Source: CBDAMZ01 sp965197375
GTDB taxonomy: Bacteria > Acidobacteriota > Vicinamibacteria > Vicinamibacterales > UBA8438
Assembly: GCA_965197375.1 (NCBI GenBank)
Contig: CBDAMZ010000006.1
Location: 1 to 64,000 of the forward strand
Direction of reading: 5' to 3'
DNA length: 64,000 nt
Shown: positions 18,062-26,112 of the stretch, one piece after another
How positions within the stretch are numbered: position 1 is the stretch's first letter
Layout of the letters: each line of letters opens with the position of its first letter
Program-made: the position numbers and the translations under genes
Notes under the pieces: generated by a model
The model's database searches: none
The model's input: the letters and a program-made list of their open reading frames with translations, nothing else
Told to the model about the DNA's origin: nothing

Positions 18062-19960
18062 ATGGCGCTCTCTGACGCAGTAGTTGAAGTAGATCCTCTA
18101 GAGCCGCTCGCCAAACGGGTCGTTAACGATTTTAGTATTCAGGTTGCAACGGTAAACGGGTCCGGGAGCCAGACCGCGAACTTGGTTTTGCTGCGCTCCA
18201 TCTTTCAGATGGGCGTGCCAGTTTCGGGTAAGAACCTCTTTCCCTCCAATATCGCTGGCTTACCAACCTGGTACACCATTCGCGCAAACAAGCACGGGTA
18301 CACCTCGCGGAAGAAGGAGATCGATTTCCTGGTCGCGATGAATCCGGAGACAGCCAGGGAAGACGTCTTATCGCTTGAGCCAAATGCTGCGATCGTGTAC
18401 GACGAGAAGTTGAAGCTTGACGCGTTACGGAACGACCTGATTTTCTATCCGGTGCCGTTCGACAAGTTGGTGAGTGGTATCTGCACCGATGCCAAGCTAC
18501 GACGGCTTGTACGCAACATGATCTACGACGGTGTCTTGGCCAGGCTTCTGCAGATCGACCGAGGCCTCATGGGAAAAGCTCTCCAGAAGCAGTTGGGGCG
18601 CAAGCCGAAGGTGATCAGCCTAAACCAAGGGGCTCTGGATGTCGGGTTCGAATATGCGGACCAGCATCTCGAGAAGCAGGATCCTTATGTCGTCGAGCCA
18701 ATGAAGGCAACCGAAGGGTTGATTCTGATTGACGGGAACGCCGCGGCTGCGATCGGGGCGATGATGGCCGGGGTGACGGTCGTTACCTGGTACCCGATCA
18801 CACCATCGTCCTCGCTGTGCGAGATGCTGATCGAGAACCTACGTAAATACCGCATAGACCAAGATACGGGAAAGGCTACTTTCGCCGTCGTACAGGCTGA
18901 AGATGAAATCGCCGCGATCGGAATGGCCATCGGAGCGGGTTGGGCAGGAGCCCGCGCGATGACCTCCACCTCGGGACCTGGGATATCCCTGATGGGAGAG
19001 TTTAGCGGGCTGGGATATTACGCTGAGGTGCCGGCCGTTATTTTCGACGTGCAGCGGGTCGGTCCGTCGACCGGCTTGCCGACACGCACCGCGCAGGGCG
19101 ACCTCTTAACGACGGCGTTTCTCTCGCACGGTGATACGAAGCAGCTTATGTTGTTTCCGTCGTCTGTTGGTGAGTGCTACTCGATGGCTATGGAAGCCTT
19201 CGACCTGGCGGAGCGGTTCCAGACCCCGGTTTTCGTGATGAGCGACCTCGATCTGGGGATGAACACCTGGATGTCTGAACCGTTTGAGTATCCGAGTAAG
19301 CCGTTCGATCGTGGCAAGGTCCTTAACGAGGAGACGTTAGATCGGATCGGCAAGTTTGGGCGCTACCGCGACGTCGACGGAGACGGAATTCCCTATCGCA
19401 GTGTGCCGGGCGATGGCATGCCAGGGTTTTTCTGTCGCGGGTCCGGCCACAACGAGTGGGCGAAGTACAGCGAGCGGCCTGATGACTATCAGAAGAATGT
19501 CGATCGGCTAGCCAGGAAATTCGAAACGGCCCGTGATTGGATACCGGCGCCCGTTGTGGAAATCAACCGGAAGGCCTCGATCGGTATTATTGCCTATGGC
19601 ACAACCCACTGGGCGGTCGTCGAGAGCCGCGAGCAGATCAAAGCGGAGGCAGACGTGCAGACTTCCTACTATCGGATCTGTGCGTATCCGTTCCGGGCGG
19701 CGATTGCCTCGTTTATCGAGCGTTACGAGCGGGTCTATGTGGTGGAGCAGAATCGTGATGCGCAGATGCTCAGCTTGATGAAGCTTGATCTGGCGGCGGA
19801 GTTGGCGAGCCGGCTTCGCAGCGTTTTGCACTACAGCGGGAACCCGATCGATGCTCGCACCATCACCGACGGTATCCTGATTCAGGAGGGATATCGGGTG
19901 AAGCAGACGGGTGCCGACACCTCACGGGCACCTCGAAATGCTGGTGTTGGGGGAGAGTAG
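18062..19960 (+). CDS. korA: 2-oxoglutarate:ferredoxin oxidoreductase, fused gamma-alpha subunit
   Basis: With KorB this protein oxidatively decarboxylates 2-oxoglutarate to succinyl-CoA using ferredoxin in place of the lipoate/NAD complex; the enzyme can run in reverse. The 632-residue chain has an N-terminal gamma domain (about 20-190; NGSGSQTANLVLLRSIFQMG) fused to the alpha, pyrimidine-binding domain (about 230-610; TWYPITPSSSLCE, TSTSGPGISLMGEF, RVGPSTGLPTRTAQGDL). This fusion is common in KorA. The product succinyl-CoA would go to SucCD just upstream. Confidence 0.9.
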   Translation: MALSDAVVEVDPLEPLAKRVVNDFSIQVATVNGSGSQTANLVLLRSIFQMGVPVSGKNLFPSNIAGLPTWYTIRANKHGYTSRKKEIDFLVAMNPETAREDVLSLEPNAAIVYDEKLKLDALRNDLIFYPVPFDKLVSGICTDAKLRRLVRNMIYDGVLARLLQIDRGLMGKALQKQLGRKPKVISLNQGALDVGFEYADQHLEKQDPYVVEPMKATEGLILIDGNAAAAIGAMMAGVTVVTWYPITPSSSLCEMLIENLRKYRIDQDTGKATFAVVQAEDEIAAIGMAIGAGWAGARAMTSTSGPGISLMGEFSGLGYYAEVPAVIFDVQRVGPSTGLPTRTAQGDLLTTAFLSHGDTKQLMLFPSSVGECYSMAMEAFDLAERFQTPVFVMSDLDLGMNTWMSEPFEYPSKPFDRGKVLNEETLDRIGKFGRYRDVDGDGIPYRSVPGDGMPGFFCRGSGHNEWAKYSERPDDYQKNVDRLARKFETARDWIPAPVVEINRKASIGIIAYGTTHWAVVESREQIKAEADVQTSYYRICAYPFRAAIASFIERYERVYVVEQNRDAQMLSLMKLDLAAELASRLRSVLHYSGNPIDARTITDGILIQEGYRVKQTGADTSRAPRNAGVGGE

Positions 19961-20035
19961 GGTGCATGTTCGTACACTGGACCGTGTAGGGTGCTGCGGA
20001 ATCGGCCAACATACGTAACGACAAGAGGGGACACC

Positions 20036-21082
20036 GTGGCCATCGCCGGGACGTCGCAATCAGGTAAGAAAATTAATCGTATTGGACTTGAGGCCGCGCA
20101 GTACCGCGGGACCAAGACGACGCTCTGCGCTGGATGTGGGCACAACGCCATCTCGGAGCGGATCATCGGTGCCTGCTACGACATGGGTGTCGACCCCAGC
20201 CGGGTGATCAAGATGTCTGGCATCGGCTGCTCGAGTAAAAGCCCAGCATACTTTCTCGGATCGTCGCATGGTTTCAACACGGTGCACGGGCGCATGCCAT
20301 CGGTCAGTACCGGAGCCCTACTCGCCAACCGGCAGCTCATTGCTGTGGGTGTGAGTGGAGATGGAGATACTGGGGCTATCGGGATTGGCCAGTTCGTCCA
20401 CTTGATGAGACGTAACCTGCCGATCATCTATATCATCGAAGACAACGGCTGCTATGGTCTAACCAAGGGTCAGTTTTCGCCGACGGCTGACGTCGGTTCG
20501 AAACTGAAGACGGGCGTGGCTAACGCGCTTCCCCCAATCGATACTTGTGCGCTCGCCGTCGAGCTCGGTGCCAGCTTTGTGGCACGGTCGTTTTCAGGTG
20601 ACAAGAAGCAGCTCACGGCGATTCTGAAGGCAGCGTTTAGCCACCGTGGGACCGCAATGGTCGATGTTCTGTCGCCTTGCGTGACGTTTAATGATCATGA
20701 GGGGTCGACGAAGAGCTATGCGTACGCCAAGACGCACAATGATCCGTTGGAGGAGATCGACTTCGTACCCTTCTTTGAGGACATTTCGATCGACTACGAG
20801 CCGGGAACAACCCAGGAAGTGACGATGCATGATGGGTCTCGGATCTATCTACGGAAGCTGGACCATGACCACGATCCCCTTGACAAGCTGCAGGCGCTGC
20901 GTGCGCTTATCGAGGCCAGAAGCCGCGGTGAATTTGCGACCGGCCTGCTCTACCTGGAACCTCGCAAGGAAGACTTCCTATCGCTTCTGAACCTGGTTGA
21001 CGAGCCTCTGGCGAGGCTGCCAGAGGGCAAGGTTCGGCCGCCGAAAGCTGTGCTGACCGAGATCATGGAGAGTCTCCGCTAA
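20036..21082 (+). CDS. korB: 2-oxoglutarate:ferredoxin oxidoreductase beta subunit
   Basis: KorB binds thiamine diphosphate and an iron-sulfur cluster. I use the GTG at 20036, five bases after AGAGGGG; the open frame also offers a GTG at 19991 without such a site. Key features are LCAGCGHN, SGIGCSSKSP, the TPP motif GVSGDGDTGAIG with EDNGCYGLTKGQ about 30 residues on, and a long C-terminal tail. About 348 residues. It lies 75 bases after korA and forms the heterodimer with it. Confidence 0.9.
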   Translation: MAIAGTSQSGKKINRIGLEAAQYRGTKTTLCAGCGHNAISERIIGACYDMGVDPSRVIKMSGIGCSSKSPAYFLGSSHGFNTVHGRMPSVSTGALLANRQLIAVGVSGDGDTGAIGIGQFVHLMRRNLPIIYIIEDNGCYGLTKGQFSPTADVGSKLKTGVANALPPIDTCALAVELGASFVARSFSGDKKQLTAILKAAFSHRGTAMVDVLSPCVTFNDHEGSTKSYAYAKTHNDPLEEIDFVPFFEDISIDYEPGTTQEVTMHDGSRIYLRKLDHDHDPLDKLQALRALIEARSRGEFATGLLYLEPRKEDFLSLLNLVDEPLARLPEGKVRPPKAVLTEIMESLR

Positions 21083-21108
21083 CCAACGCGGTCACTATAA
21101 TCCCGCGA

Positions 21109-21525
21109 ATGCAGCGGACTCTCGCCATCATCAAACCGGATGCCCTCGCGCGAGGGTTGGTTGGGGCCATCATTCAACGGGTTGAGCAGGAAGGTTTCGA
21201 GATCCGAGCGATGCGCCTCGTCCGCCTGACTAAGCTAGAGGCGGAGAGCTTCTATGCTGTGCACCGGGACCAGCCGTTTTTTGAAAGCTTGACCACGTTT
21301 ATGTCGTCGGGACCGGCTGTGGTGATGGCGCTTGAGGCGCCCGATGCAATCCGGCGGTGGCGCCGGCTTATGGGCGCCACCGATCCGGCTCGAGCCGAAA
21401 GCGGGACGTTGCGTCTGGAATTCGGCAGTTCGATCGAACGTAACGCAACCCACGGGTCCGACGGGACGGACGCCGCTGCGTTCGAGCTGGAGCACTTCTT
21501 TCACGATCTGGAGCTTGCATACTAG
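21109..21525 (+). CDS. ndk: Nucleoside diphosphate kinase
   Basis: Ndk moves the gamma-phosphate among nucleoside triphosphates through a phosphohistidine. The 138-residue protein begins MQRTLAIIKPDALARGLVG and has the catalytic histidine in RNATHGSDGTDAAAFE near residue 116, all standard. It lies 26 bases downstream of korB and 5 bases before a DUF2905 gene, with dcd next, so nucleotide-pool genes are grouped. Confidence 0.94.
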   Translation: MQRTLAIIKPDALARGLVGAIIQRVEQEGFEIRAMRLVRLTKLEAESFYAVHRDQPFFESLTTFMSSGPAVVMALEAPDAIRRWRRLMGATDPARAESGTLRLEFGSSIERNATHGSDGTDAAAFELEHFFHDLELAY

Positions 21526-21530
21526 GGAGC

Positions 21531-21725
21531 ATGGGCAAACTGTTGCTCATCGTCGGGTTGCTCATCGCCGGTGTCGGCGGCCTAATCATGCTGGGGTTGC
21601 CGGTCGGTCGGTTACCAGGGGACATTGTGTATCGACGGGAAAACTTCACCGTGTATTTGCCGATCGGGACATCGGTCATCGCGAGTGTTGTGTTGACCCT
21701 GGTGCTAATGCTACTGCGGCGCTAG
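21531..21725 (+). CDS. DUF2905 small membrane protein
   Basis: A 64-residue protein with two transmembrane helices (about 4-24 and 42-62) separated by LPVGRLPGDIVYRRENFTVY, the hallmark of the DUF2905 family. Function is unknown. It is 5 bases after ndk and 21 bases before dcd and is probably co-transcribed with both. Confidence 0.82.
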   Translation: MGKLLLIVGLLIAGVGGLIMLGLPVGRLPGDIVYRRENFTVYLPIGTSVIASVVLTLVLMLLRR

Positions 21726-21746
21726 ACGCGAGACGGACGGAATCTT

Positions 21747-22301
21747 ATGACGATCAAGTCCGATCGGTGGATCGAACGGATGGCTACGGGGCACCGCATG
21801 ATCGAGCCGTTCGTTGGAAATCAGGTGCGCAGTGGGGTCATTTCGTACGGATTGTCGTCGTACGGGTACGACATCCGTGTGGCAGACGAGTTTAAGGTCT
21901 TCACCAACATCAACACAACGGTCATCGACCCGAAGTCGTTTGACCCGCGGTCGTTTGTCGACTTAAAGGATGATGTTTGTGTCATCCCCCCGAATTCTTT
22001 TGCTCTGGCCAGAACGGTCGAGTACTTCCGGATTCCACGGGATGTACTGACAGTGTGTCTCGGTAAGTCGACCTACGCGCGATGCGGAATTATCGTCAAC
22101 GTCACACCGTTTGAACCAGAATGGGAGGGGACTGCCACGCTGGAAATTTCGAACACGACTTCGTTGCCGGCGAAAATCTACGCAAATGAAGGTATCGCTC
22201 AGGTGGTCTTCTTTCAAAGCGACGAGCCGTGTCAAATTTCCTACGCTGATAAAAGAGGTAAGTATCAAGCTCAACGGCAGGTTACTCTGCCGAAAATTTG
22301 A
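21747..22301 (+). CDS. dcd: dCTP deaminase
   Basis: Dcd deaminates dCTP to dUTP for dTMP synthesis. The 184-residue protein has the N-terminal DRWI and the core SYGLSSYGYDIRVADEFKVF. The active-site region reads LGKSTYARCGIIVNVTPFEP, followed by the glutamate in LEISNTTSLPAKIYANEG. Length and motifs are standard. The next 223 bases to the HEAT-repeat gene contain no recognised gene. Confidence 0.93.
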   Translation: MTIKSDRWIERMATGHRMIEPFVGNQVRSGVISYGLSSYGYDIRVADEFKVFTNINTTVIDPKSFDPRSFVDLKDDVCVIPPNSFALARTVEYFRIPRDVLTVCLGKSTYARCGIIVNVTPFEPEWEGTATLEISNTTSLPAKIYANEGIAQVVFFQSDEPCQISYADKRGKYQAQRQVTLPKI

Positions 22302-22524
22302 GTCTGTTAATGATTTACTGCCTTGGCTTGTTACGCGCCCATACTGTAAGTGGCTAATAAAGCGGGAGTAACGGCTTAATCGACCACTGCTCATTGCTTG
22401 ACCGGTCTTGCGCTTCGTAGTACCCTCTGCTGCCCCCTCGGCCGCTTCGGGTGCTGAGTCGTGTTCTGCAGGGCCTTCCAGAGACGCGCCGCTTGGTAAA
22501 TCATCGATTCTCCCCGGCGCACGG

Positions 22525-23469
22525 ATGAAGAAGCTGGTCGAGCGCGGGCCCGCGCGTCATGTGAACCCACTCGCCACTGGGCCTGCTGTGGCCGTCCAGT
22601 TCTTTCTGATTCCCCTGGCTGTCGTTGGCGTGCTCGTGCTCGTGTATGGGGGGTTCCGCATGCTAATGTCGACGGAGCGGACTCCCGAGGAGTACCTGAG
22701 TGACGTGCGGACGGGCGGACGTGAGCGCCGGTGGCCGGCGGCGTACGAGCTCTCGCGGCTGCTCGCAGATCCGGAGGTCGAACGACAGCACCCGAGCCTC
22801 GGGGCGGCGATCGTGCGGGCGTTTATGGACTCCGAGGGCGATGACCCGCGTCTGCGTCGGTATCTGGCACTCGCCATCGGCCGACTTGATACCCCGCCGG
22901 CTGCGGCAGTTAGCGAGCTGGTGGACGCGCTGGATGACCCAGACTCGGAAACTCGGATCAGCGTGATCTGGGCGCTGGCTTCCATCGGTGACGCGTCGGT
23001 TGTAGCGGACATCGAGGCGGTGTACGCATCGGACGACGCTGGTGTCCGGAAGATGGTGGTCTACGCGCTTGGGGCGCTCCCGTCGGACGTCCATTTTGCG
23101 ACGCTTCGCAATGCCATCGACGATCCGGCGGCGGACGTCCAGTGGAATGCTGCGGTGGCGCTCGCCAGGCATGGTCGAACGGAAGGCGTTCCAGTGCTCG
23201 GGCGCATGCTCGACCGTGATTACGTTTCGCGCATGGTGACACGCACACCGACAGCCGACGCGACGATCGATCCCGTGAGCGAGGTCATGGTCAGTAGTCT
23301 GCAAGCCCTAGCCTCCTTGAAGGTGGCCGGGCTCCAGGGTGCCATCGAACGACTGAGCCGGGAAGACCAGAGCTTGCGCGTGCGCGAGGTCGCGCTAAGA
23401 ATGCTGGGGACGCTCGGGCCGGCGAAGTCAACCGATGCCGTGAGTGCGGTCCTGAATGCTGAACCCTGA
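22525..23469 (+). CDS. Membrane-anchored HEAT-repeat protein
   Basis: From the ATG at 22525 (MKKLVERGPARHVNPLA) this is a 314-residue protein with one membrane helix (about 24-46) and then HEAT/PBS-lyase-like repeats to the end, for example DDPDSETRISVIWALASIGD and DDAGVRKMVVYALGALPSD. The frame is open for 39 codons upstream, but that part is low-complexity and lacks a credible start. It lies 35 bases before the Rieske gene and probably belongs with the bc complex, perhaps as an assembly or docking subunit; that role is inferred. Confidence 0.7.
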   Translation: MKKLVERGPARHVNPLATGPAVAVQFFLIPLAVVGVLVLVYGGFRMLMSTERTPEEYLSDVRTGGRERRWPAAYELSRLLADPEVERQHPSLGAAIVRAFMDSEGDDPRLRRYLALAIGRLDTPPAAAVSELVDALDDPDSETRISVIWALASIGDASVVADIEAVYASDDAGVRKMVVYALGALPSDVHFATLRNAIDDPAADVQWNAAVALARHGRTEGVPVLGRMLDRDYVSRMVTRTPTADATIDPVSEVMVSSLQALASLKVAGLQGAIERLSREDQSLRVREVALRMLGTLGPAKSTDAVSAVLNAEP

Positions 23470-23504
23470 CGCGATGATGATCTAAGTGAAGGACGATTTT
23501 AAAG

Positions 23505-24164
23505 ATGGCTGACGATCCTGTGATTCCCCCGACCAGCGGCGCGAAGCCGGCGGCTCCCAAGCCCAAGCCGGTAGCACCAGCACCGAATCCCGCCCTGGCT
23601 GGCAAGACGACGACCGCTGCTGCGGCTGCTACGCGTAAGCGCAGCGCGGCGCTCGACGACACGTCACCGTTGATGTCACGTCGCGGCTGGATAGGGCTGT
23701 CCTGGGGTGCGTTTACGGCCGCTACGGCGGGCTGTCTCACGGCCACCGGCCGCTTCATGTTCCCGAATGTGCTCAACGAGCCGCCGCAGCAGTTCACGGT
23801 CGGTTTTCCTGACGAGTACGGCGAAGGCGTTGACGAACGATGGAAGGACCGCTTCGGCGTCTGGATCATCCGGACGTCGTTTGATCTTGTGCACGAAGCC
23901 CCAGGCTTCTACGCGCTGTTTTCAACGTGCACGCATCTCGGCTGCACGCCTAACTGGCTCTCCGCTGAAGCCAAGTTCAAGTGCCCGTGCCACGGGAGCG
24001 GCTTCCGGCCGACCGGGATTAACTTCGAGGGGCCGGCTCCCCGGCCGCTCGAGCGCACCAGGATCATCCTAGCGGAGGACGGCCAGATCATGGTCGACAA
24101 AGCGCGGAAGTTCCAGTTCGAATTGGGACAGTGGAGTGACCCGGAAGCGTTCTTGATACTCTAA
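23505..24164 (+). CDS. qcrA: Rieske iron-sulfur subunit of a quinol-cytochrome c reductase
   Basis: The 219-residue protein has an alanine/proline/lysine-rich N-terminus, a twin-arginine-like segment (MSRRGWIGLSWGAFTA near 55) leading into one membrane helix, and a C-terminal Rieske domain. The 2Fe-2S ligands lie in CTHLGC (near 144) and CPCHGSGF (near 163). It carries electrons from quinol toward the cytochrome c. It is followed 46 bases later by cytochrome b. The Tat-type signal is normal for Rieske proteins. Confidence 0.92.
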   Translation: MADDPVIPPTSGAKPAAPKPKPVAPAPNPALAGKTTTAAAAATRKRSAALDDTSPLMSRRGWIGLSWGAFTAATAGCLTATGRFMFPNVLNEPPQQFTVGFPDEYGEGVDERWKDRFGVWIIRTSFDLVHEAPGFYALFSTCTHLGCTPNWLSAEAKFKCPCHGSGFRPTGINFEGPAPRPLERTRIILAEDGQIMVDKARKFQFELGQWSDPEAFLIL

Positions 24165-24210
24165 TCTAGCGTCTCGGGTCTGGCTCGAGATACAAGGATT
24201 AGGTTCTGAT

Positions 24211-25026
24211 ATGACCAATGCGAGACCAATCGAACCCAAAGACGGCGCGCTGGTGCGCGCATGGACTTGGCTGACCGAGACACAGGTCTGGACGTCGATT
24301 TTCCGGCACACGGCGCCAATCAACGATCGGAACCGCGTGCTGGTGATGCTGTCCAACGTGTTTCTCCATCTCCACCCGGTCCGGCTCAAGAAACACGGCG
24401 TTCGGCTCCGCTACACGTGGTGTATGGGTGGGCTGACGTTTTTCCTGTTCCTCAACCTCACCTTTACCGGCGTGCTCCTGATGTTCTATTACCGGCCGAC
24501 CCTTGAGTACGCCTACTCGGACATCGTTGGGCTGCGCGAGCATGTGCCGTTGGGCATTATGCGCGAGATGCACCGCTGGGCAGCGCACGCGATGGTTATC
24601 ACCGTCTGGCTTCACATGTTCAGGGTCTTTATGACCGGGTCCTACAAGCCACCGCGGGAGTTTAACTGGAACGTCGGCGTCATCATGCTGGTGTTGACAT
24701 TACTCCTGTCCTTTACCGGCTATCTCCTCCCGTGGGACCAGCTGGCTATTTGGGCGATCACGGTCGGCTCGAACATGGCTCGCGCGACGCCGTTCCTCGG
24801 GTCCGAGGGCCCGGGTGCGGCGCTCCTCGTACTGGGAGGCGTCAAGCTGATCCACGCGGCCGATGATGCCCGGTTTGCCTTACTGGGCGGCACGTTTGTT
24901 GGCGAGGGGGCGTTGCTGCGTTTCTACGTACTGCATTGTGTCGGGCTGCCTCTGGTGATCGGGTTCCTTATGGCCGTGCACTTCTGGCGCGTGCGCAAGG
25001 ATGGCGGGATCTCAGGTCCGCTCTAG
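24211..25026 (+). CDS. qcrB: Cytochrome b, N-terminal half (b6-type)
   Basis: A 271-residue integral membrane protein with the four-helix haem-binding core of cytochrome b. MHRWAAHAMVITVWLHMFRV (near 111-130) carries the first histidine pair, and HCVGLPLVIGFLMAVHFWRV near the end carries the second. GYLLPWDQLAIWA (near 170) is the Qo-site segment. Splitting cytochrome b between this gene and the next is the b6f-like arrangement found in many bacteria. It sits 6 bases upstream of the C-terminal half. Confidence 0.9.
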   Translation: MTNARPIEPKDGALVRAWTWLTETQVWTSIFRHTAPINDRNRVLVMLSNVFLHLHPVRLKKHGVRLRYTWCMGGLTFFLFLNLTFTGVLLMFYYRPTLEYAYSDIVGLREHVPLGIMREMHRWAAHAMVITVWLHMFRVFMTGSYKPPREFNWNVGVIMLVLTLLLSFTGYLLPWDQLAIWAITVGSNMARATPFLGSEGPGAALLVLGGVKLIHAADDARFALLGGTFVGEGALLRFYVLHCVGLPLVIGFLMAVHFWRVRKDGGISGPL

Positions 25027-25032
25027 TCCAAG

Positions 25033-26109
25033 ATGGACGCTATCAAAAACTTCGTCAATCTCTTTGCCGACCCGCGGGTGTTCTTTATCCTGGGCGTCGG
25101 GGCGCTGACGGTCATTGTGTGGAAGCGCGAGATCTTTGCCCGGAACGCGGTCGGGTACACCCTGATCGGTTTTCTCACGGTGTTCTTCGTGTTCGGGTTC
25201 TTCGACGAGAACTTCCGCTTGATCATCGCCAAGCCTGACAATGTCCCGATCAGCGGGTTGATCTTCCTCTTGGTGTTCTTCACCTGGTATTCGATGCGGG
25301 AGGCGGTGCGCAACGATCAACGGATAGCGGCCGGTGGCGAACCGATCGAGAAAGAGGAATCGGACCGCGTGTGGGTTTGGCCCGACCTGGTCTACACGGA
25401 GCTCATCGCGCTGGTCCTGTGCACCGCCGTACTGGTGGTGTGGTCGATCTTGCTTGAGGCCCCGCTGGAGCAACCGGCGAATCCGGCCAACACACCAAAT
25501 CCGTCGAAGGCGCCGTGGTATTTCCTCGGCCTGCAAGAGATGCTGGTTTACTTCGATCCTTGGTTGGCTGGGGTCGTCCTGCCATCGTTGATCGTCGTTG
25601 GCCTGATGGCAATCCCGTACATCGATACCAACGAAAAGGGGAACGGCTACTACACCTTCAATGAGCGGAAGGTGGAGATTACGATCTTTCTCTTCGGCTT
25701 CATTGTGCTTTGGTGCTCGCTTATCGTGCTTGGAACCTTCCTGCGCGGGCCGAACTGGAACTTTTTTGGGCCGTTTGAGTTCTGGGATATTCACAAGCTC
25801 GAGGCTCTGACGAATGTGCAGCTTTCCGAGTACGTCTGGATTCGAGGGCTCGGCCTGGCGCTGCCAGAAAACATCTGGCTTCGGGAGAGTGTTGGGATTC
25901 TGTTCGTGCTGGTGTATGTAGCGGTCTTACCGGTGGCTTTGGCTAAGACGGTGTTCAAGCGTTATTACGAGAAGCTCGGCGCCGGGCGGTTTTACGTGAC
26001 GGTGGGCCTGTTCCTGATGATGCTGTCGTTGCCGATTAAGATGCTGATGCGGTGGCTGTTCAATCTGAAATACATCGTCTCGATTCCAGAGTTTTTCTTC
26101 AATATCTAG
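25033..26109 (+). CDS. qcrC: Cytochrome b C-terminal half (subunit IV-like), extended
   Basis: A 358-residue membrane protein. The central part has PDLVYTELIALVLCTAVLVV and NPSKAPWYFLGLQEMLVYFD, the subunit IV signature with the PEWY-like Qo region. It is much longer than plant subunit IV (160 residues): there are extra helices before it (residues 1-95, with FVFGFFDENF) and after it (200-350). The stop is three bases before the start of the multiheme cytochrome gene. The gene symbol is only positional. Confidence 0.82.
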   Translation: MDAIKNFVNLFADPRVFFILGVGALTVIVWKREIFARNAVGYTLIGFLTVFFVFGFFDENFRLIIAKPDNVPISGLIFLLVFFTWYSMREAVRNDQRIAAGGEPIEKEESDRVWVWPDLVYTELIALVLCTAVLVVWSILLEAPLEQPANPANTPNPSKAPWYFLGLQEMLVYFDPWLAGVVLPSLIVVGLMAIPYIDTNEKGNGYYTFNERKVEITIFLFGFIVLWCSLIVLGTFLRGPNWNFFGPFEFWDIHKLEALTNVQLSEYVWIRGLGLALPENIWLRESVGILFVLVYVAVLPVALAKTVFKRYYEKLGAGRFYVTVGLFLMMLSLPIKMLMRWLFNLKYIVSIPEFFFNI

Positions 26110-26112
26110 GCT

